The translations under genes and the position numbers were made by a program. 64,000 nucleotides of DNA, taken from Angiostrongylus vasorum. Its lineage: Eukaryota; Nematoda; Chromadorea; Rhabditida; Metastrongylidae. The notes under the pieces were generated by a model. It saw only the letters and a program-made list of their open reading frames with translations. It was not told the DNA's origin and did not search any database. Shown piece after piece: positions 11,876 to 24,300 of this stretch. Within the stretch, counting starts at the first letter, position 1; every line of letters starts with the position of its first letter. The stretch covers positions 682,001-746,000 of the forward strand of contig JADANN010000187.1 of assembly GCA_018806985.1 (NCBI GenBank), in the 5' to 3' direction.

Positions 11876-12073
11876 TCAGGACTTCCATTCCAAGAGTCCA
11901 AATGTGCTCCAAAAAAGAGTGTGGAAGATGGTTTCGCTTTTTTCAAGCATTCCTAACGTATAGGAATTCAGTTTTTTGCTTTGCAGCAATGTCAGGAAGA
12001 AAGCTCCTTCCTCGATTATGCGAGTCAGTCTTTGTGCCGGTTCATCGGTAAAATCATCACTGACAACACTTTC
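11876..12073 (-). CDS. Candidate terminal exon, unknown protein
   Basis: A good acceptor (GTGCACTTGCAG) is followed immediately by a 65-codon open frame ending TGA at 11876. The peptide begins ESVVSDDFTDEPAQRLTRII and ends TFGLLEWKS, with balanced acidic, basic and hydrophobic residues typical of real exons. No partner exon was identified with certainty and no AATAAA was seen near the stop. It lies downstream of the 12.4 kb poly(A) signal, so it would belong to a different transcript. I do not recognise a domain. Confidence 0.3.
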   Translation of the reverse strand, partial: ESVVSDDFTDEPAQRLTRIIEEGAFFLTLLQSKKLNSYTLGMLEKSETIFHTLFWSTFGLLEWKS

Positions 12074-12420
12074 CTGCAAGTGCACTATCCAATGAGTGGT
12101 GGAAACTTTTCCATAGATTCCGTAATTTCATCCACATAGCGAAGGCTGATTGTTTTTCACCTACAACTCATTCCCTTCTATTGCTTTGGATGCCAATCCA
12201 TTCGTTTTCCCTTTTCATGCGCTATTCAATATCCTGTCGCTCTTCGTATCATCTAACAGTACTTGTTGTCAACTAATCTAAACATAACATGTTCTAACTG
12301 CTACAAAGAATCCCTTGAATCCAAATCTGGGTAATGTTGACTCATTGATTCTTTTCTAGCAATCCGATTCACCCACACAAACGATTAATTCAGTGAATAT
12401 CAAACAAGCATTGAAAATCG

Positions 12421-12426
12421 TTTATT
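12421..12426 (-). terminator. Poly(A) signal AATAAA
   Basis: Minus-strand AATAAA about 120 nt past the TGA at 12546, a normal nematode 3' UTR length. It supports a real transcript end for the membrane micropeptide candidate or the exons upstream of it. Confidence 0.5.
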
Positions 12427-12545
12427 ATTCTTTGGATACTTTGTCTTCGCAAGATTATGACGATCCTTCTAACACACATACATACATGATAAAATAGAAA
12501 GGAACGAATACACTTACGAAAACATGCCAGCCGGGACATAACTTA

Positions 12546-12654
12546 TCAAATCATCAGAAAATCAGCACCTAATGCGAAGTAAACGACGATAATGATGATG
12601 GTAAACAAACCCGCTTCAATCAGCACTCGGGGAGTCCGCTCGGGACCCCGTCAT
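12546..12654 (-). CDS. Possible 35-residue single-pass membrane micropeptide (frame break near start)
   Basis: From 12650 to the TGA at 12546 one frame reads RTPRVLIEAGLF followed by TIIIIVVYFALGADFLMI, a hydrophobic helix near the C-terminus. The only nearby ATG (12654) is one base out of frame: a GGGG run two codons later separates it from the membrane frame. Either the start lies elsewhere, an upstream exon is spliced in, or the homopolymer carries an indel (assembly error or mutation). An acceptor-like TTTCTAAGTCTATAG precedes the ATG by about 40 nt and AATAAA follows the stop by about 120 nt. No family is assigned. Confidence 0.35.
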
Positions 12655-12921
12655 GAGAATTCGTTGGCAGGAAGTGTGAGACCGACGGACCTCTATAGAC
12701 TTAGAAAACAGGGATGTGCGGTTGCTATAGTTATCATATTTGAATGCTTATAAAACAAAATACGTCAATATATTTTCCAATTTTATGCTGAAGTAGTAAG
12801 TACATCCTCAATCATTTTGTTTCAAAAGTTTATACTATGCACTTCCTGTTAACGTCATAACAGTTCAAATTTGAACATTCCTAAACCATTTCTTTCTCTC
12901 CTTTTTCTGATGATAACCGCT

Positions 12922-13707
12922 TCAACGATAACAGTGATTCTCGGCGATCATCGTAGTTCGCAACTCTTCTGATTTTTCCTGCCGCACATCCCTGAACTGC
13001 TTTAGGACCAGGAATCACATGAAGTCATAAAATATCATATGGAAACCGGAATGGAGATACAACATAGGCAACTTCGCTAAAGGACTATCACAACATAGAC
13101 AACGTCCAAAATCATAAAAAAGTCATCCGTTAAACGGTAAACGAAAGGCATGAAGGACGAATATGTGTTAACAGCGTTGTACGCTTACATGTCGGGGTAT
13201 GGAAGAAGGCAGCAATGAAAGAAGTGTCGGAAAAAAGGCGTTTGGAGGAAAATACTGTAACTGGATGATATGGCTACTTAATACAATGACTTGGTATCAG
13301 ACCTACTGAGATATAACGTCCGTTAGCACAAGTCATAAAAGAGCGAAGTGAATAGGTAGAGCATTCCGGCGCCGAAAAGTCTATGTCATCTTCGAAAGTG
13401 CTAACCTTTCACCAAGACTTTCTGACATTTGCCACGAATTGCCCAGTGAAATTGGTTGAAATCGGTTTTCGTCCACATTTCAGTGTCCGTCGGTGTACCG
13501 TTCACTCTCTCAATTACCCTACAATCAACGCTAACGTTTAACGCATCATGACGAATGCCATAAAAATCAATTCGATCATAACAGAAGTAGACAAATTATC
13601 ACCTGTACCTTATTTCTCTGCCCATATCAGATAAACAGAGAACTTTGCCTCGGCCACCACTTTTCTCGGCAGTTCGGTTGCTCTCGAAACATAATTCTAT
13701 GTCACCT
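12922..13707 (-). CDS. Candidate multi-exon gene, unknown protein
   Basis: Exon 13707-13609 follows TTGTTTCAG and reads GDIELCFESNRTAEKSGGRG then KVLCLSDMGREI before donor AAG/GTACAG. A 78-nt intron leads to exon 13530, in matching phase (AG plus C), reading VDCRVIERVNGTPTDTEMWT then KTDFNQFHWAIRGKCQKVL. This exon either ends at TAG (13401) or splices at 13413 (GTGAAA) in phase 0 to 12996-12922, which reads FRDVRQEKSEELRTTMIAEN and stops at TGA. The phase match and natural composition are the evidence. I recognise no family, and another frame of the 12996 exon is also open, so the 3' structure is unresolved. Confidence 0.4.
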
Positions 13708-13831
13708 CTGAAACAACATTAGCTTCTACGTTGCAGATCAATAATAATAGAAGACAAAGTGACAACATTAACAATACTTCGCAATGAATTCATAGTGGAA
13801 TCTATTAATAAGGGAGCGAAACAAATCAGAC

Positions 13832-13945
13832 CTTCGCTTGTGATAAGAAAGTGTGAGATCTAAATCGAGCGCCATTTTCATCAACATCGACACACACTGA
13901 CCATCGTTTAGCGAAAATGCTGAACCATGTGTAGACGTATTCACC
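13832..13945 (-). CDS. Candidate upstream exon of the 13 kb gene, frame ambiguous
   Basis: Bounded by acceptor TTGTTCCAG and a weak donor (AAG/GTCTGA). One frame (VNTSTHGSAFSLNDGQCVSM...) is in phase with the exon at 13707. Another (GEYVYTWFSIFAKRW...VDVDENGARF) has more typical codons and an ATG 21 nt upstream, but does not match that exon's phase. Which is used, if either, cannot be settled by eye. Confidence 0.25.
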
Positions 13946-14131
13946 CTGGAACAATTTCACTGACATTTCACATAATCTGGGTTTATGTTTTAGTGCTCAA
14001 GAATTAAGAAGCTAGGGCAGACGTGGTACTAACGTCAAAATCCCATAGCCCTTGTATGACAAGTTTCTTTAAAGATCATCGTAGGAAGATAAGCATGATA
14101 ATTTTCCACTATAAGTTGTAAATCGCGTGAA

Positions 14132-14405
14132 GGGAGCGTGTAGCGCAGCAGTCAAAGGTGCCCTGCAACAGATATGGGATCGATCCCCGTAACCCGCCCC
14201 CAACGGCCCACCAAGCTTTCCATCTCTCCGGGGTCGGTAAATTGGTAGCCGACTTGTCTGGGAGGATAACAGTGGCTCGATAATGCGGTAGAACACCATG
14301 AGTCATTGCAAAGGCCAAATAGGCATTCAATCACCTCCAACGATGCTTAATGAAGTCGAATGCATGGCGCATGCCTCAGAGATTGATCAATGCCAAGAGG
14401 TTTAT
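14132..14405 (+). mobile_element. Family 1 SINE
   Basis: Full-length: A-box-like GTAGCGCAGCAGTC, B-box-like GGGATCGATCCCC, body blocks GGGGTCGGTAAATTGGTA and GATGCTTAATGAAGTCGAAT, and 3' end GAGATTGATCAATGCC. It faces an oppositely oriented copy about 115 bp away. Confidence 0.85.
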
Positions 14406-14519
14406 CCAGCATTTTAGCTTTTAAATTGTCAACTCTATGGCAGAACATCTTATCCTTCATTGATATACAGATTCGAATATCTCGACCGACGCCTTTACCG
14501 TTGAATAACCCATAAAAAA

Positions 14520-14777
14520 AGTATAAAGATCTCGGCGCTGATCAATCCCCTGCGGGATGCGCCATGCATTCGATTTCATTAAGTATCGTTGGAGGTGACT
14601 GAATGCATATCTGGCCTTTACAATGACTCGCAGTGGTCTAACGAGGTAACGAGCCAGTGTTGCTACCCTCCCAGACAAGTCTGGTACCAATTTGCCGACT
14701 CTGGAGGGATGGAAGGCTCGGTGGGCCATGGAAGCGGTGATCGATTCCACGTGTGTGTCGCAGTGGCGCCTCCAACA
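14520..14777 (-). mobile_element. Family 1 SINE, inverted relative to neighbour
   Basis: Full-length minus-strand copy whose 3' end faces the 3' end of the copy at 14132-14405. A transcript across both could pair over about 250 bp. Confidence 0.85.
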
Positions 14778-15022
14778 CATACTACGACCATTCCCACAAG
14801 AAGATAACGAAAAAGCGAAGATGAAAGAAGATGAAAGCAAGATGTAGGAACATTTCCAGCACAAGGCACACTCTCAACTATATGACAGTTCGAGTGTTAT
14901 AGCTGTTCAAGCTCAATAAATATGGTGACAGATGGTTGGTTTCATTTCAAAATGCTAAGATCTTCTTATTTCCAATTCATATACGTAACATTATAACAAT
15001 GCGATAAAAGGCAAACTAGAAA

Positions 15023-15028
15023 TTTATT
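15023..15028 (-). terminator. Poly(A) signal of the BED-finger gene
   Basis: Minus-strand AATAAA 150 nt beyond the TAA at 15178, consistent with the 3' end of the four-exon gene. Confidence 0.6.
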
Positions 15029-15177
15029 AGAGCACCATATCTAATGATGCAGTAGAAACGGCACGTACTAGGAAGTTCACTCTCCACATCTTCTCCAAGT
15101 CGTATGTTTACATAACTCTATCTCTAACTAGGACGATGTACTAAATTAATGATTTACGAGCTAAGTGCAAGTGCAGC

Positions 15178-15345
15178 TTACAGCATTGCATTCCACATAA
15201 GCGGATTTGTGGCCATGTTCATGAATGCGCTAAGGTGATTGGTAGAAGTCACTGATGGACTTCCGCCGCTGGTTGCCACATCTTCGTGAAGCGGGGACGC
15301 GGCATCGCCTGCCAGTGAACCGCCTGACGAGCCGGCCTGTATCTC
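15178..15345 (-). CDS. BED-finger gene exon 4 (terminal)
   Basis: Acceptor CTTTACAG, 55 codons in phase 0, stop TAA at 15178. Ser/Gly/Thr-rich, ending LSAFMNMATNPLMWNAML. Confidence 0.75.
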   Translation of the reverse strand, partial: EIQAGSSGGSLAGDAASPLHEDVATSGGSPSVTSTNHLSAFMNMATNPLMWNAML

Positions 15346-18300
15346 CTGTAAAGTAGTTATACAGTGATTATTGGTACTTCGAACGTTATGTACTCCTTAG
15401 GTACGTGCTGACACATTGGCGATGAAGTTAGTTTTTTTCACTCCAGATCATTTTTCGATAAGAATTTGTACGGCAAAACTTGTTTTGCTGCTCCAATGAT
15501 TAACATAGCTCTTCTAAAATGTTATTTAAATCCTACAACTGTTTAAAATTCGAATCTTCAAAAATCCTAAATGGTGAAACCTTCAAAATTTCCAATGTAG
15601 GCGGGCGGCAGGTGGTAAAGATGGAGGCTCATTCGAAGACACTACTATGTTCTAGTTGCTGGAAGAAATCCCGTATGTACAAAAAAAGTACGGAGAAACA
15701 TCTGTGGATTCCATAAATTTGAATCTCAATCCTTGGAGAGCAATGGAAATTGCGTCGGCAAAAACATATAGATTCTAATGGTTTTTATTCGGATAAATCT
15801 AACTCACTCTGACCCACTATGGAACTATTTAAAGTAGAAGGGTTACATTATTTTCAGTGACGCATTGATATTGTTGCGATAGTTTCTTTTAACATTTCTC
15901 GTACTTGTTTCGAGATAACAGAGGATTTTGTCGAAGGAAACCTGTCCGTAAACATTTTGTAAGGAAAATTCAAAACAAGAAAAAAAGAACTTAGCACTCA
16001 CACCGAAGATGGAAATGGATGACCTCATAGAAAGTTATATGGAAATTTTACGTGGAAATGTATCTTTGTGTACATAACTGTTTCGAAACTAACGTGAGCA
16101 ATACCGTTACCGGACAAGAACTCGCCCTTGATTACAGAACTAACGATGCATTAACTATTTATGGTCAATTCTTTCTGTTCAAGGTAAAAAATTTGCCCTC
16201 CTAAAAAACTCGCAAGAACTGTGATGCTGCAAGTCGAAAAACCATTCATCCTAGTGGAACGTTGTCACGAACCTTCTGAGTTGCCCATCAAAATCTGTGA
16301 AGGGCCAGTGCTATGAGTGAGTTTTGCTGAGTTTTGGAAAATCACATACAATAGCATGAAACATGACCGATCGCCGGAACACGTGGATACATGGTGGTAT
16401 TCTTGGCGTGGAGTGCCTTTTGAGCCTATACAGTCTCTGTTAACAAAATAAATGTAAATGCATTGGAAAAGTATGGTACAACGTCCTCCCGCCTTTGGCG
16501 AGTTATAAAAAAAGTGGGCTAAAAGATTTGAAGACAACAAGCAACTGTATAGAGACATTAGGTCGACAAGATAAACATGTCAATGAAAATTTCAGAGCAC
16601 AAAGGTATTTGTTTGAAAAACGCCACTATAAATACTGTAGTATTACAGAAAGAGGAAACTTTGACTGGAAAGAAAGGTATTTGAAATAAAAACAAGATCT
16701 AACAGTGCAAAAACCTCACCTCGTGGGCGTTTTCTTGCTCCTCGTCTTCCACTGGATAACCGGCCGATATATTAATCACTTCGCTGGATTTTGGTAGATT
16801 CTCCAGAAAATTGAACGGATTACTAAGCTGAAAAACAAAAAAGCATTGCAACAGCAAAAATAAACAGCAGTGTCAGAGCAGTATAATTTAAGACTGTATC
16901 TAACTACAAGGTGGTTGGTAGCACAGTGGCCGTCAGGACGTTCAATAGGGGCAAGGCTCCGGTTTGACCACGCCGCCAGCCCACCAAACCTCCCATCTCC
17001 CCGGAATAGGTGATTGGTATAACTCGTCTGTGATTAGCTGGTTCCCTCCAATCCACAAAGTTGTGACTGCCTGGAACTAGCGACTCCCTAGCACGGCAAT
17101 GCCAGAACTTGAAGGAGAGACGATACGATCAACATTTAACAAGATTCATAGAGAAGACCAGAAATCCTCAAGCAGCAGCAGAACCAGCATACAAACACCT
17201 TCTTGCATGATGGATACGAGGAGACGAACGGAGTATAGGAAGCGCCTGAACCCTCACAAGCGCTGTCAAGTTGTGTAGAATAGAAAATAATAACATACCA
17301 AACAACAAGGATACAAACATTTATACACTTCACATTTGTTTTATAAAAGCCTGAATCTGAGCTATATTGGCAGGATTAAGAAAAACGTCAATCTTAGCTT
17401 GCAAAATGTCACGTCATTTGGAAACCCTAGTTAGCTAAATAGAAGTGAATTAAGCATTGAATTTGACATTTTCACGATGATACCGGTTAATCGATAATCC
17501 TCAAATATAAAAATTTCAACGAAATATTGCTCTCAGTTTAAACTTTTAAGCAAAATTTAAAGAAATGGTAAGATAATAAGAGACTGAGCTGATTTCAATC
17601 CAAACGCAGTAGCAAGCAACACAAATGGCGCAGTCAAGAATACTGTAATACCCTGCTAGACGAATTTCCTCTTGTTCAGCTCCCACTACCTGTTGCCACT
17701 AAGAGCCTCTATGAAAAAAAGAGGAAAGAAGAAACAATTATCAGCCACAAGGAATTTGACCGCCACTTTGGTAGGACGCGAAAACATGAATTTTGTGTGC
17801 AAAGAAATCTATGTTATAACCGATTCCATTTCAATGGACAGAGGTCACTATGAGGTAAGATATGTTCGTTTGAATTGTAAACGGTATCGAAAATAAAAAC
17901 CATTTTCTGCAATGTGTGCTTTGAAATAAACCAATGAACAGTCACAATGATGCTGAAACATTTGCAAAACTCCGGACCGCAGGTGTCTGATGTGGTGAAC
18001 GAACGCGGTATTACCCTTTCCGGAGAGTAACGCGTTCACCACCACACCATGAGCGTCCTTCGTTTCACCTTTTTCCCAGCTAGTTCTATCGATCAGTAGC
18101 ATCAGCAATCAATCGACAGCGGGACTGATCTGGGGAGTCCAAACCAACCCCCGGAAAGGGTAACACCGTGTCCGTTTCCCACCGCAGACACCTGCGATCC
18201 GGAGTTTTGCAAATATCTTAGCATCATTGAAGTTATACTTTTCAACATATTCTGGCATTAAAAAGGGTAGGTAGCAAATAATAAATTGAAATTGTGATTT

Positions 18301-21300
18301 CGACGACAGACTCAGCTTAACTGGGTTCACTGCCAATTTGGGCTCCCGAGATCAATCCCGTTAACAAGTGATTGCTGATGACACTGATCGACAGAACTAG
18401 ATGAGATAAAGGCGATACGAAGGACCCGCATGGTGTAGTGGTGAACGCGTCAACCTCCGTAAAGGGTAATATCGCGTTTGTTCCCCACAGCAGACACCTG
18501 CGGTCCGGAGTTTTGCAAATATTTCAGCATCATTGTTTTTATATCACACATAATACACTGGCGTGAGAAATTATAATAGGCAGTAAATAAAATGTTAACA
18601 TCAATGAGCAGTGTTGACTGTTTATTTGCTGCCTACCACAATTTTTTCGCGGCAAGGTATTACATTGAACACAATCATAATGATACTGAGATGTTTGCAA
18701 ATCACCGGATCGCAGGTGTCTGTGGTGGGGAACGAACGCGCTATTACCCTTTCCGGGGTTCAGTGCGCAGTGTTAATGACCTCAACGCAGGGCACGTAAT
18801 AAGGTCCACCCACACAAAAAGAGTCCGTAAAAAAAATAAACAGTAGAAGAAAAATAGAAAAAAAATCGTTATGATTTGTGCACGATAATCTTCCATAGTC
18901 CAAAAGATGAGGTAATTGGTACTTTTTAGTATTTCACCAGAACTTTACAAGACATGTCGAAGAGTTCGCACTAACAAAACTATTGCATTGTTGGTTCCAG
19001 TGTTAAGATATATCAAAGCTGATATACGCTTTTTTGGACGAGCAGCAAATTAAAATACTAGGATCACAACAAATATATGAATACACGGAACAAATACCAT
19101 ATAATGAGTAACAAAACGGAAGTGGGTCCCACAACGGCAGTAACACCGTCCAATAGGAACAATCGACCTCCACTCTGGTCCACCAAGCACCCATACCTAC
19201 GGGGATGGAATATTCGAACCAGGATTTCCTGGGATCGGCCCACTCCCTCCAATCAACAAAACTGATAATTACCTGTGACGAGGATATGGGATAGAGATAT
19301 GGGCTTCAGATGTGGATATCACGTCAAGAATACTACGCACTACTCACAGGGAGCTTGAACGATGTCTTCTTCGAAATCTATCCCAGCTAAGAAAAAACAC
19401 ATCGATAGCGAAACACAGATGTGCCTGTCATGATAATGAGAATAGACGATAGATGGACGAAAAACTGTAGTATGGATCCCACAAAAATGCAGGCGTCCCC
19501 TAGGACGATCACCGACAAGTTGAGCGGACGTGCATTCGTAACTAAAAGCAAGCAGATGTACTCGCAGCTGCCGCTCTTTTAAAGATTACAGCATGAGATT
19601 CGCATCCCTCTCACCATGCTCGAGTAAAACCACCACCATGGACGAAGAAGACTGCGACGGAAAGAAATTAATGGCAAATGTGTTGTGGTCCGTATAACTC
19701 GTGAAGACGGACCGTCTAAGTGTCCAAGTAAGTAAGTAACAAAGACTCTAGTGAGAACCTACTTTAACCTCAAACACCATCCGAACCCACCCAAAGTTCA
19801 AAGACCTTGGTGGAGTACGGAGACGAGGAAACGGATCGAACGCAAAAGTGCTGAGATCCGCATAACATGTGGCGCCGGGTCGTGTGAAAAAAAACAGGTT
19901 ACGAATGCCGAACTTTTGTATGGATTTGAAAGGAAATGATGGGACTTCCCAAACTGATAATGGAAGGATGCTAAACTCGTGTGTAGCCTTGACTTTCCTG
20001 GTTAGTAAGGCATTTTTTAACTAAAGTGAGATCAAACGGTGCTCATAAAAAACTACTTCAAAATCTTGATGGATTAAACACGTAGAACAACTACAACTTT
20101 TGTGATTCATTCTACAGTCTCAAAGTCATAAAATACTTGTCACATTTTCGAAAATGCAGATAACCGACCTGACTCGCCGACTGTAGCTGCTGGAAGGCCA
20201 GTGCAACGCTATCGGACGGAGGAGCCGCCTGGTTGTTGCCACCGGCTCGAGCCCGCTTCACGTACGGTTGTGTAGGCGTCTAAAATACGGATCATTTCAC
20301 GGAAACTACTAATATGCTGGTGGAATCTCTTCGAATCTTCTTGTCATGTAAGGGAGTTCAGAGCGCACTACGTAGTGCAGGCAAGACAGTAAGTGTACTT
20401 TTATCCAAAGCCCTACAAAGAGGACTGAAATCGTACGAAAATTATCGAGTTGTCATTTGTCAGTTGTCTAAACACTCATGCGCGTTACCTGTCTTAAACC
20501 TGAATGTTAATTTTAGGATAATCTAATTACGTTTAAGTAATAAACAAAACTTTAAGTTCAGCTACCTCAACCCATAATTCGTTATTCGTTCAAATGGAGA
20601 CGTCAGACTAACAAGCTGAACAAGTGGATTTCGCACGTGATCAGCAATAGCCAATATGGAACTACTTCAAGGCATGCTCTTAACTGCTGCTTATTTTGCA
20701 GCATATGGCTTCTTTCCTAAGCTTTTTTGTATTTCAACCCGTAATCTACGTGCCACAGATGCTTTTCAATACGTCCGAGCTATATTTTTATACCATATAA
20801 TTTGCACAAAACCGTTTTTAGAACGAGTTTGTCGTCTGCATCTTACGGGGATTGTTCTAGCTGGTGAGATAGATACAAGATATAGTGATAGCAGGACAGA
20901 TAAGAAAGGAACTGACATATCGCTTGCTATATAAACACATGTGTGAGTTCCGTTCCTGCGACGACTGCTTAGCAGTTGTAGCGGCCAAACAATAGAGAGG
21001 CTACTGGCAGCGAGGAGGCTACTGAATCTCCTTCCCTAGGATGAGCAGAATAGACCGTATTGTTGAGTTCAATGCATAAAACCCTTGAAGAAAAGGGGTA
21101 GACCCAAACGGCAGGAAAGAAACTAATTAGGTGCATTAGCAAATATGTTATGACGACTGGCCCAAAAAGGTTTTTCAACAACATGCGACTTTAGAATATC
21201 ACCTTAAGCGAATAGACAATGTTCAGAAAATATTCTATATCAGGTAGGTTTAAAAGTAAAACTTTAAGAAAACCCGAAAACCGGATATAGATTTAAATTT

Positions 21301-24300
21301 TCCACCGCATTCTGGGAAGCAGGAAACATCAGCAGTAGCTTAGAAAACAACAATGCCTCCTGTTCTATAGAACCCCGACTCTTCAATAGCTTATAGGAAT
21401 TCAAAAAACCAGAAGTTTGTCATTACCAAGTAGGAGTTTTGTAACTTTTAGGAAAAAGATCTGTAGAGTTCAACGCCTTTATTCAACTAAATAAATACCT
21501 CGCTATTATTTGTACGTTAGTAAGACTTGTCCCTCAAACTTGACACACTTGGCACTTGAATGGCCCGTCCTCAATGGTTGTGTAGGCCCCCAGCATAATC
21601 TCCATTTTTTCAGTCGGCAGTCGCAGCCCTTGTGGACCAGAGGGAGATTTACCACCATGCGACTTTGATACCAAGACGGTAGTGAATCCCGGTATTGGTT
21701 TACTCTTAGCTAGACTTCATGATGGAAACGCCGGACTCCTTTTCTGCTTGGGAGACCCTGCCAAGGGATGAATCCCCCCGCTGTACATCGCAGTCCGACA
21801 CCCAGGGACACCTCCCAGCCACGATGAGGCGGTAAACCGTTGGGAGGGTCTCTCAAACTAGGGTCATTAAACGACTTCTTCGCCATTTTCTTGATGAGCA
21901 TATACGAGGTTGTTCCTATATACTACTTATCCACAATAGCTCACGTGTGAATAAATTACGCCTTCTCCAAAACACTGGAAAGTTTAAGTCAACTACAACC
22001 TAGTCAATAAAACATTTCCACAACCTCAAAAGCAAATCCACGATATCTAATTTTTAATCGCACTGGGAACAAAACAGCTTCTTCACGTTCTCACTGCTCT
22101 CCACCATTCTTTAAAGAACTATTTAACGTGGGGAACAACCGTGCACGGCTCACATGGAAGTGTAATGAGCCACTATCAGGTTAAAATACCAGTGTGAGAT
22201 TTTGTGTGAGATCACGTGCACTAACGAAGCATTCCTACTCGCGGGCCATTTTTTAAATCTTGGGATTTTTCTAGAATGCTACAAAGGTTTTACGCACTTA
22301 AGTTTTAGATTCCTGTGCGAGCATTGTGAGTTACACTTCAAAATCCTCTCGGTTATGAGATTATGAGCGCCTAGTGGAGTATTTTTTATAACTTTGCGCT
22401 CACTGTCTAGGTGTTCTTTTTTAACGGACACACAGCAGTCTACATGTTTCGCCAATATGTTCCTAACCACACGTTTTACAAGAGATCGGATACACCGTAG
22501 ACAAACTCATGCAATCACCGTCTCTTGCGTTAGGGGGATATTATGCAATTTTTGCATTCTTCATAGACAGGTCACGAGTTAGTTGGTGTCGTAGAATATT
22601 CGGTAGTAATGCAATCACTGCTACCGACTTTTCTAGACCGGCTCTTTCTAAGCAAAGTTTGACAGAGATGCTTACTTCGCCGGAGTGCCGAGGTTAATAT
22701 AAAGATGCTCCTCGGATCCATTAAGTAAAGTTCAAAATGAATTGAGATGCGTTGATTTAAAGCTACAAGCAGCCATTATTCATTGTAGTCAATACGAGCG
22801 TGACAAACGTCATGTGCTTAACATCAAAGCAACTTTTCCGAACAAAATTTTTCAGCGTCTTCTTGGTTTTACCTTGCATTAAAATAGCCCGGATTTATCC
22901 AGGTTTCCCTCGTTCTGTTTTCTTTGAGTGTGACTCACACGTCTGAGATGAATCGGCTTCCCGGCACCTTCTCTCGACTTGATCATCACTATGTAAGCAA
23001 TTTTTCACATTTCCTGGATGGGCCAAACATTTCCACAGTCTCACGTTAGATTCCCGACACAGCCTCACTTCCGTCCGAACGACAAATTGCATGTAGTGGA
23101 AAAACAGCTTTTACAAAAAATGACAAATGAGACTTTAATCTTCAGAAATATTAATATCACAAGCATCATTTTAAATAGTGATTAACTGCTAGCATAATTC
23201 GCTTCAAACACGTCATTATTAAAAAGAGAACATCTCCTAAGTTTTGCAGAATGACGTTTCCTTCACACTTGCGAAGAGATTTGAACGCTTACCTCTCAGA
23301 ACGCTCATAATTACGATCGAATTCAAAGAATGTCTAATAGAATGCTCTGATTCGATTTTGTTTCTTCACAAAGGCATTCTTAGAATGATCAGCTATGTTG
23401 GTAAGCGTTAGCTGTGAGGAAAACGCTAACGATGAGATTAGGAACGATCATAAGGGAACTTCACCATGGTAAAATGATAAAAAGGATAAAGCTCTTGGCG
23501 TTCATCAATCCATGAGGGATGCGCCATGCATTCGATTTCATTAAGCATCGTTTGGAGGTGAATGAATGCATATCTGGCTTTTAGAATGCTCGCGGTGGCC
23601 AACCGATATATCGAGCCAGTGCTGCTATCCTCCCAAACAAGTCTGTTGCCAATTTGCCGACGCCGGAGGGTTGGAAAGATTGGTGAGCCATGGGTGCGGG
23701 GATCGATTCCACATGTGTTACAGAGCACCTCCGACCACTGCGCCACACGCGCCCGTACTATAGTATAAGGAAAATATTCCATAAAACTGCTAGTCGATAT
23801 AGCCCTTTTCACACTGGGAATGGCAATTCAGTTTGAAGAAACAGTGTGTGGTAATCTTGCAAAGATCATCAAGGAGCTAAAAATCTGCTTATCATTGCAA
23901 GGCAAAGTCTCAACTATTTCAAAAATGGTTTGAAAGGAAACATTTCTCACAAAAAAAGCAACGCCTATATTCCCTTATGGCCTAAAAAAGTTATGTGAAA
24001 TGAATCTCAGTGCATAATGGATGTTTGTCGTTAAAATAACACCTCGATCTTCCAGTACCTTCCAAATCCCAATTATAAAGACGTTTTATCGTATAGAGAA
24101 GCGGCATATACAAATTTAGTATTTTACAGAGATAATGTGCAACCCAGTCCCGGCATTCACCACCGCCCTAGTATCAAACCAGTCGTATGGTGGCAAATCT
24201 CCATCTGATCCACAAGGGCGGCGACTGCCTGTAGTGGTGACGACCTGAGGTAGACTTTAGCTAGGCTAACCACGACAATCCAGGGAACCACAATGGCTAA

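Noticed and set aside
14457..14864. 135-codon minus-strand frame
   Set aside because: It is a translation of the family 1 SINE at 14520-14777; the same peptide pieces recur at every copy.
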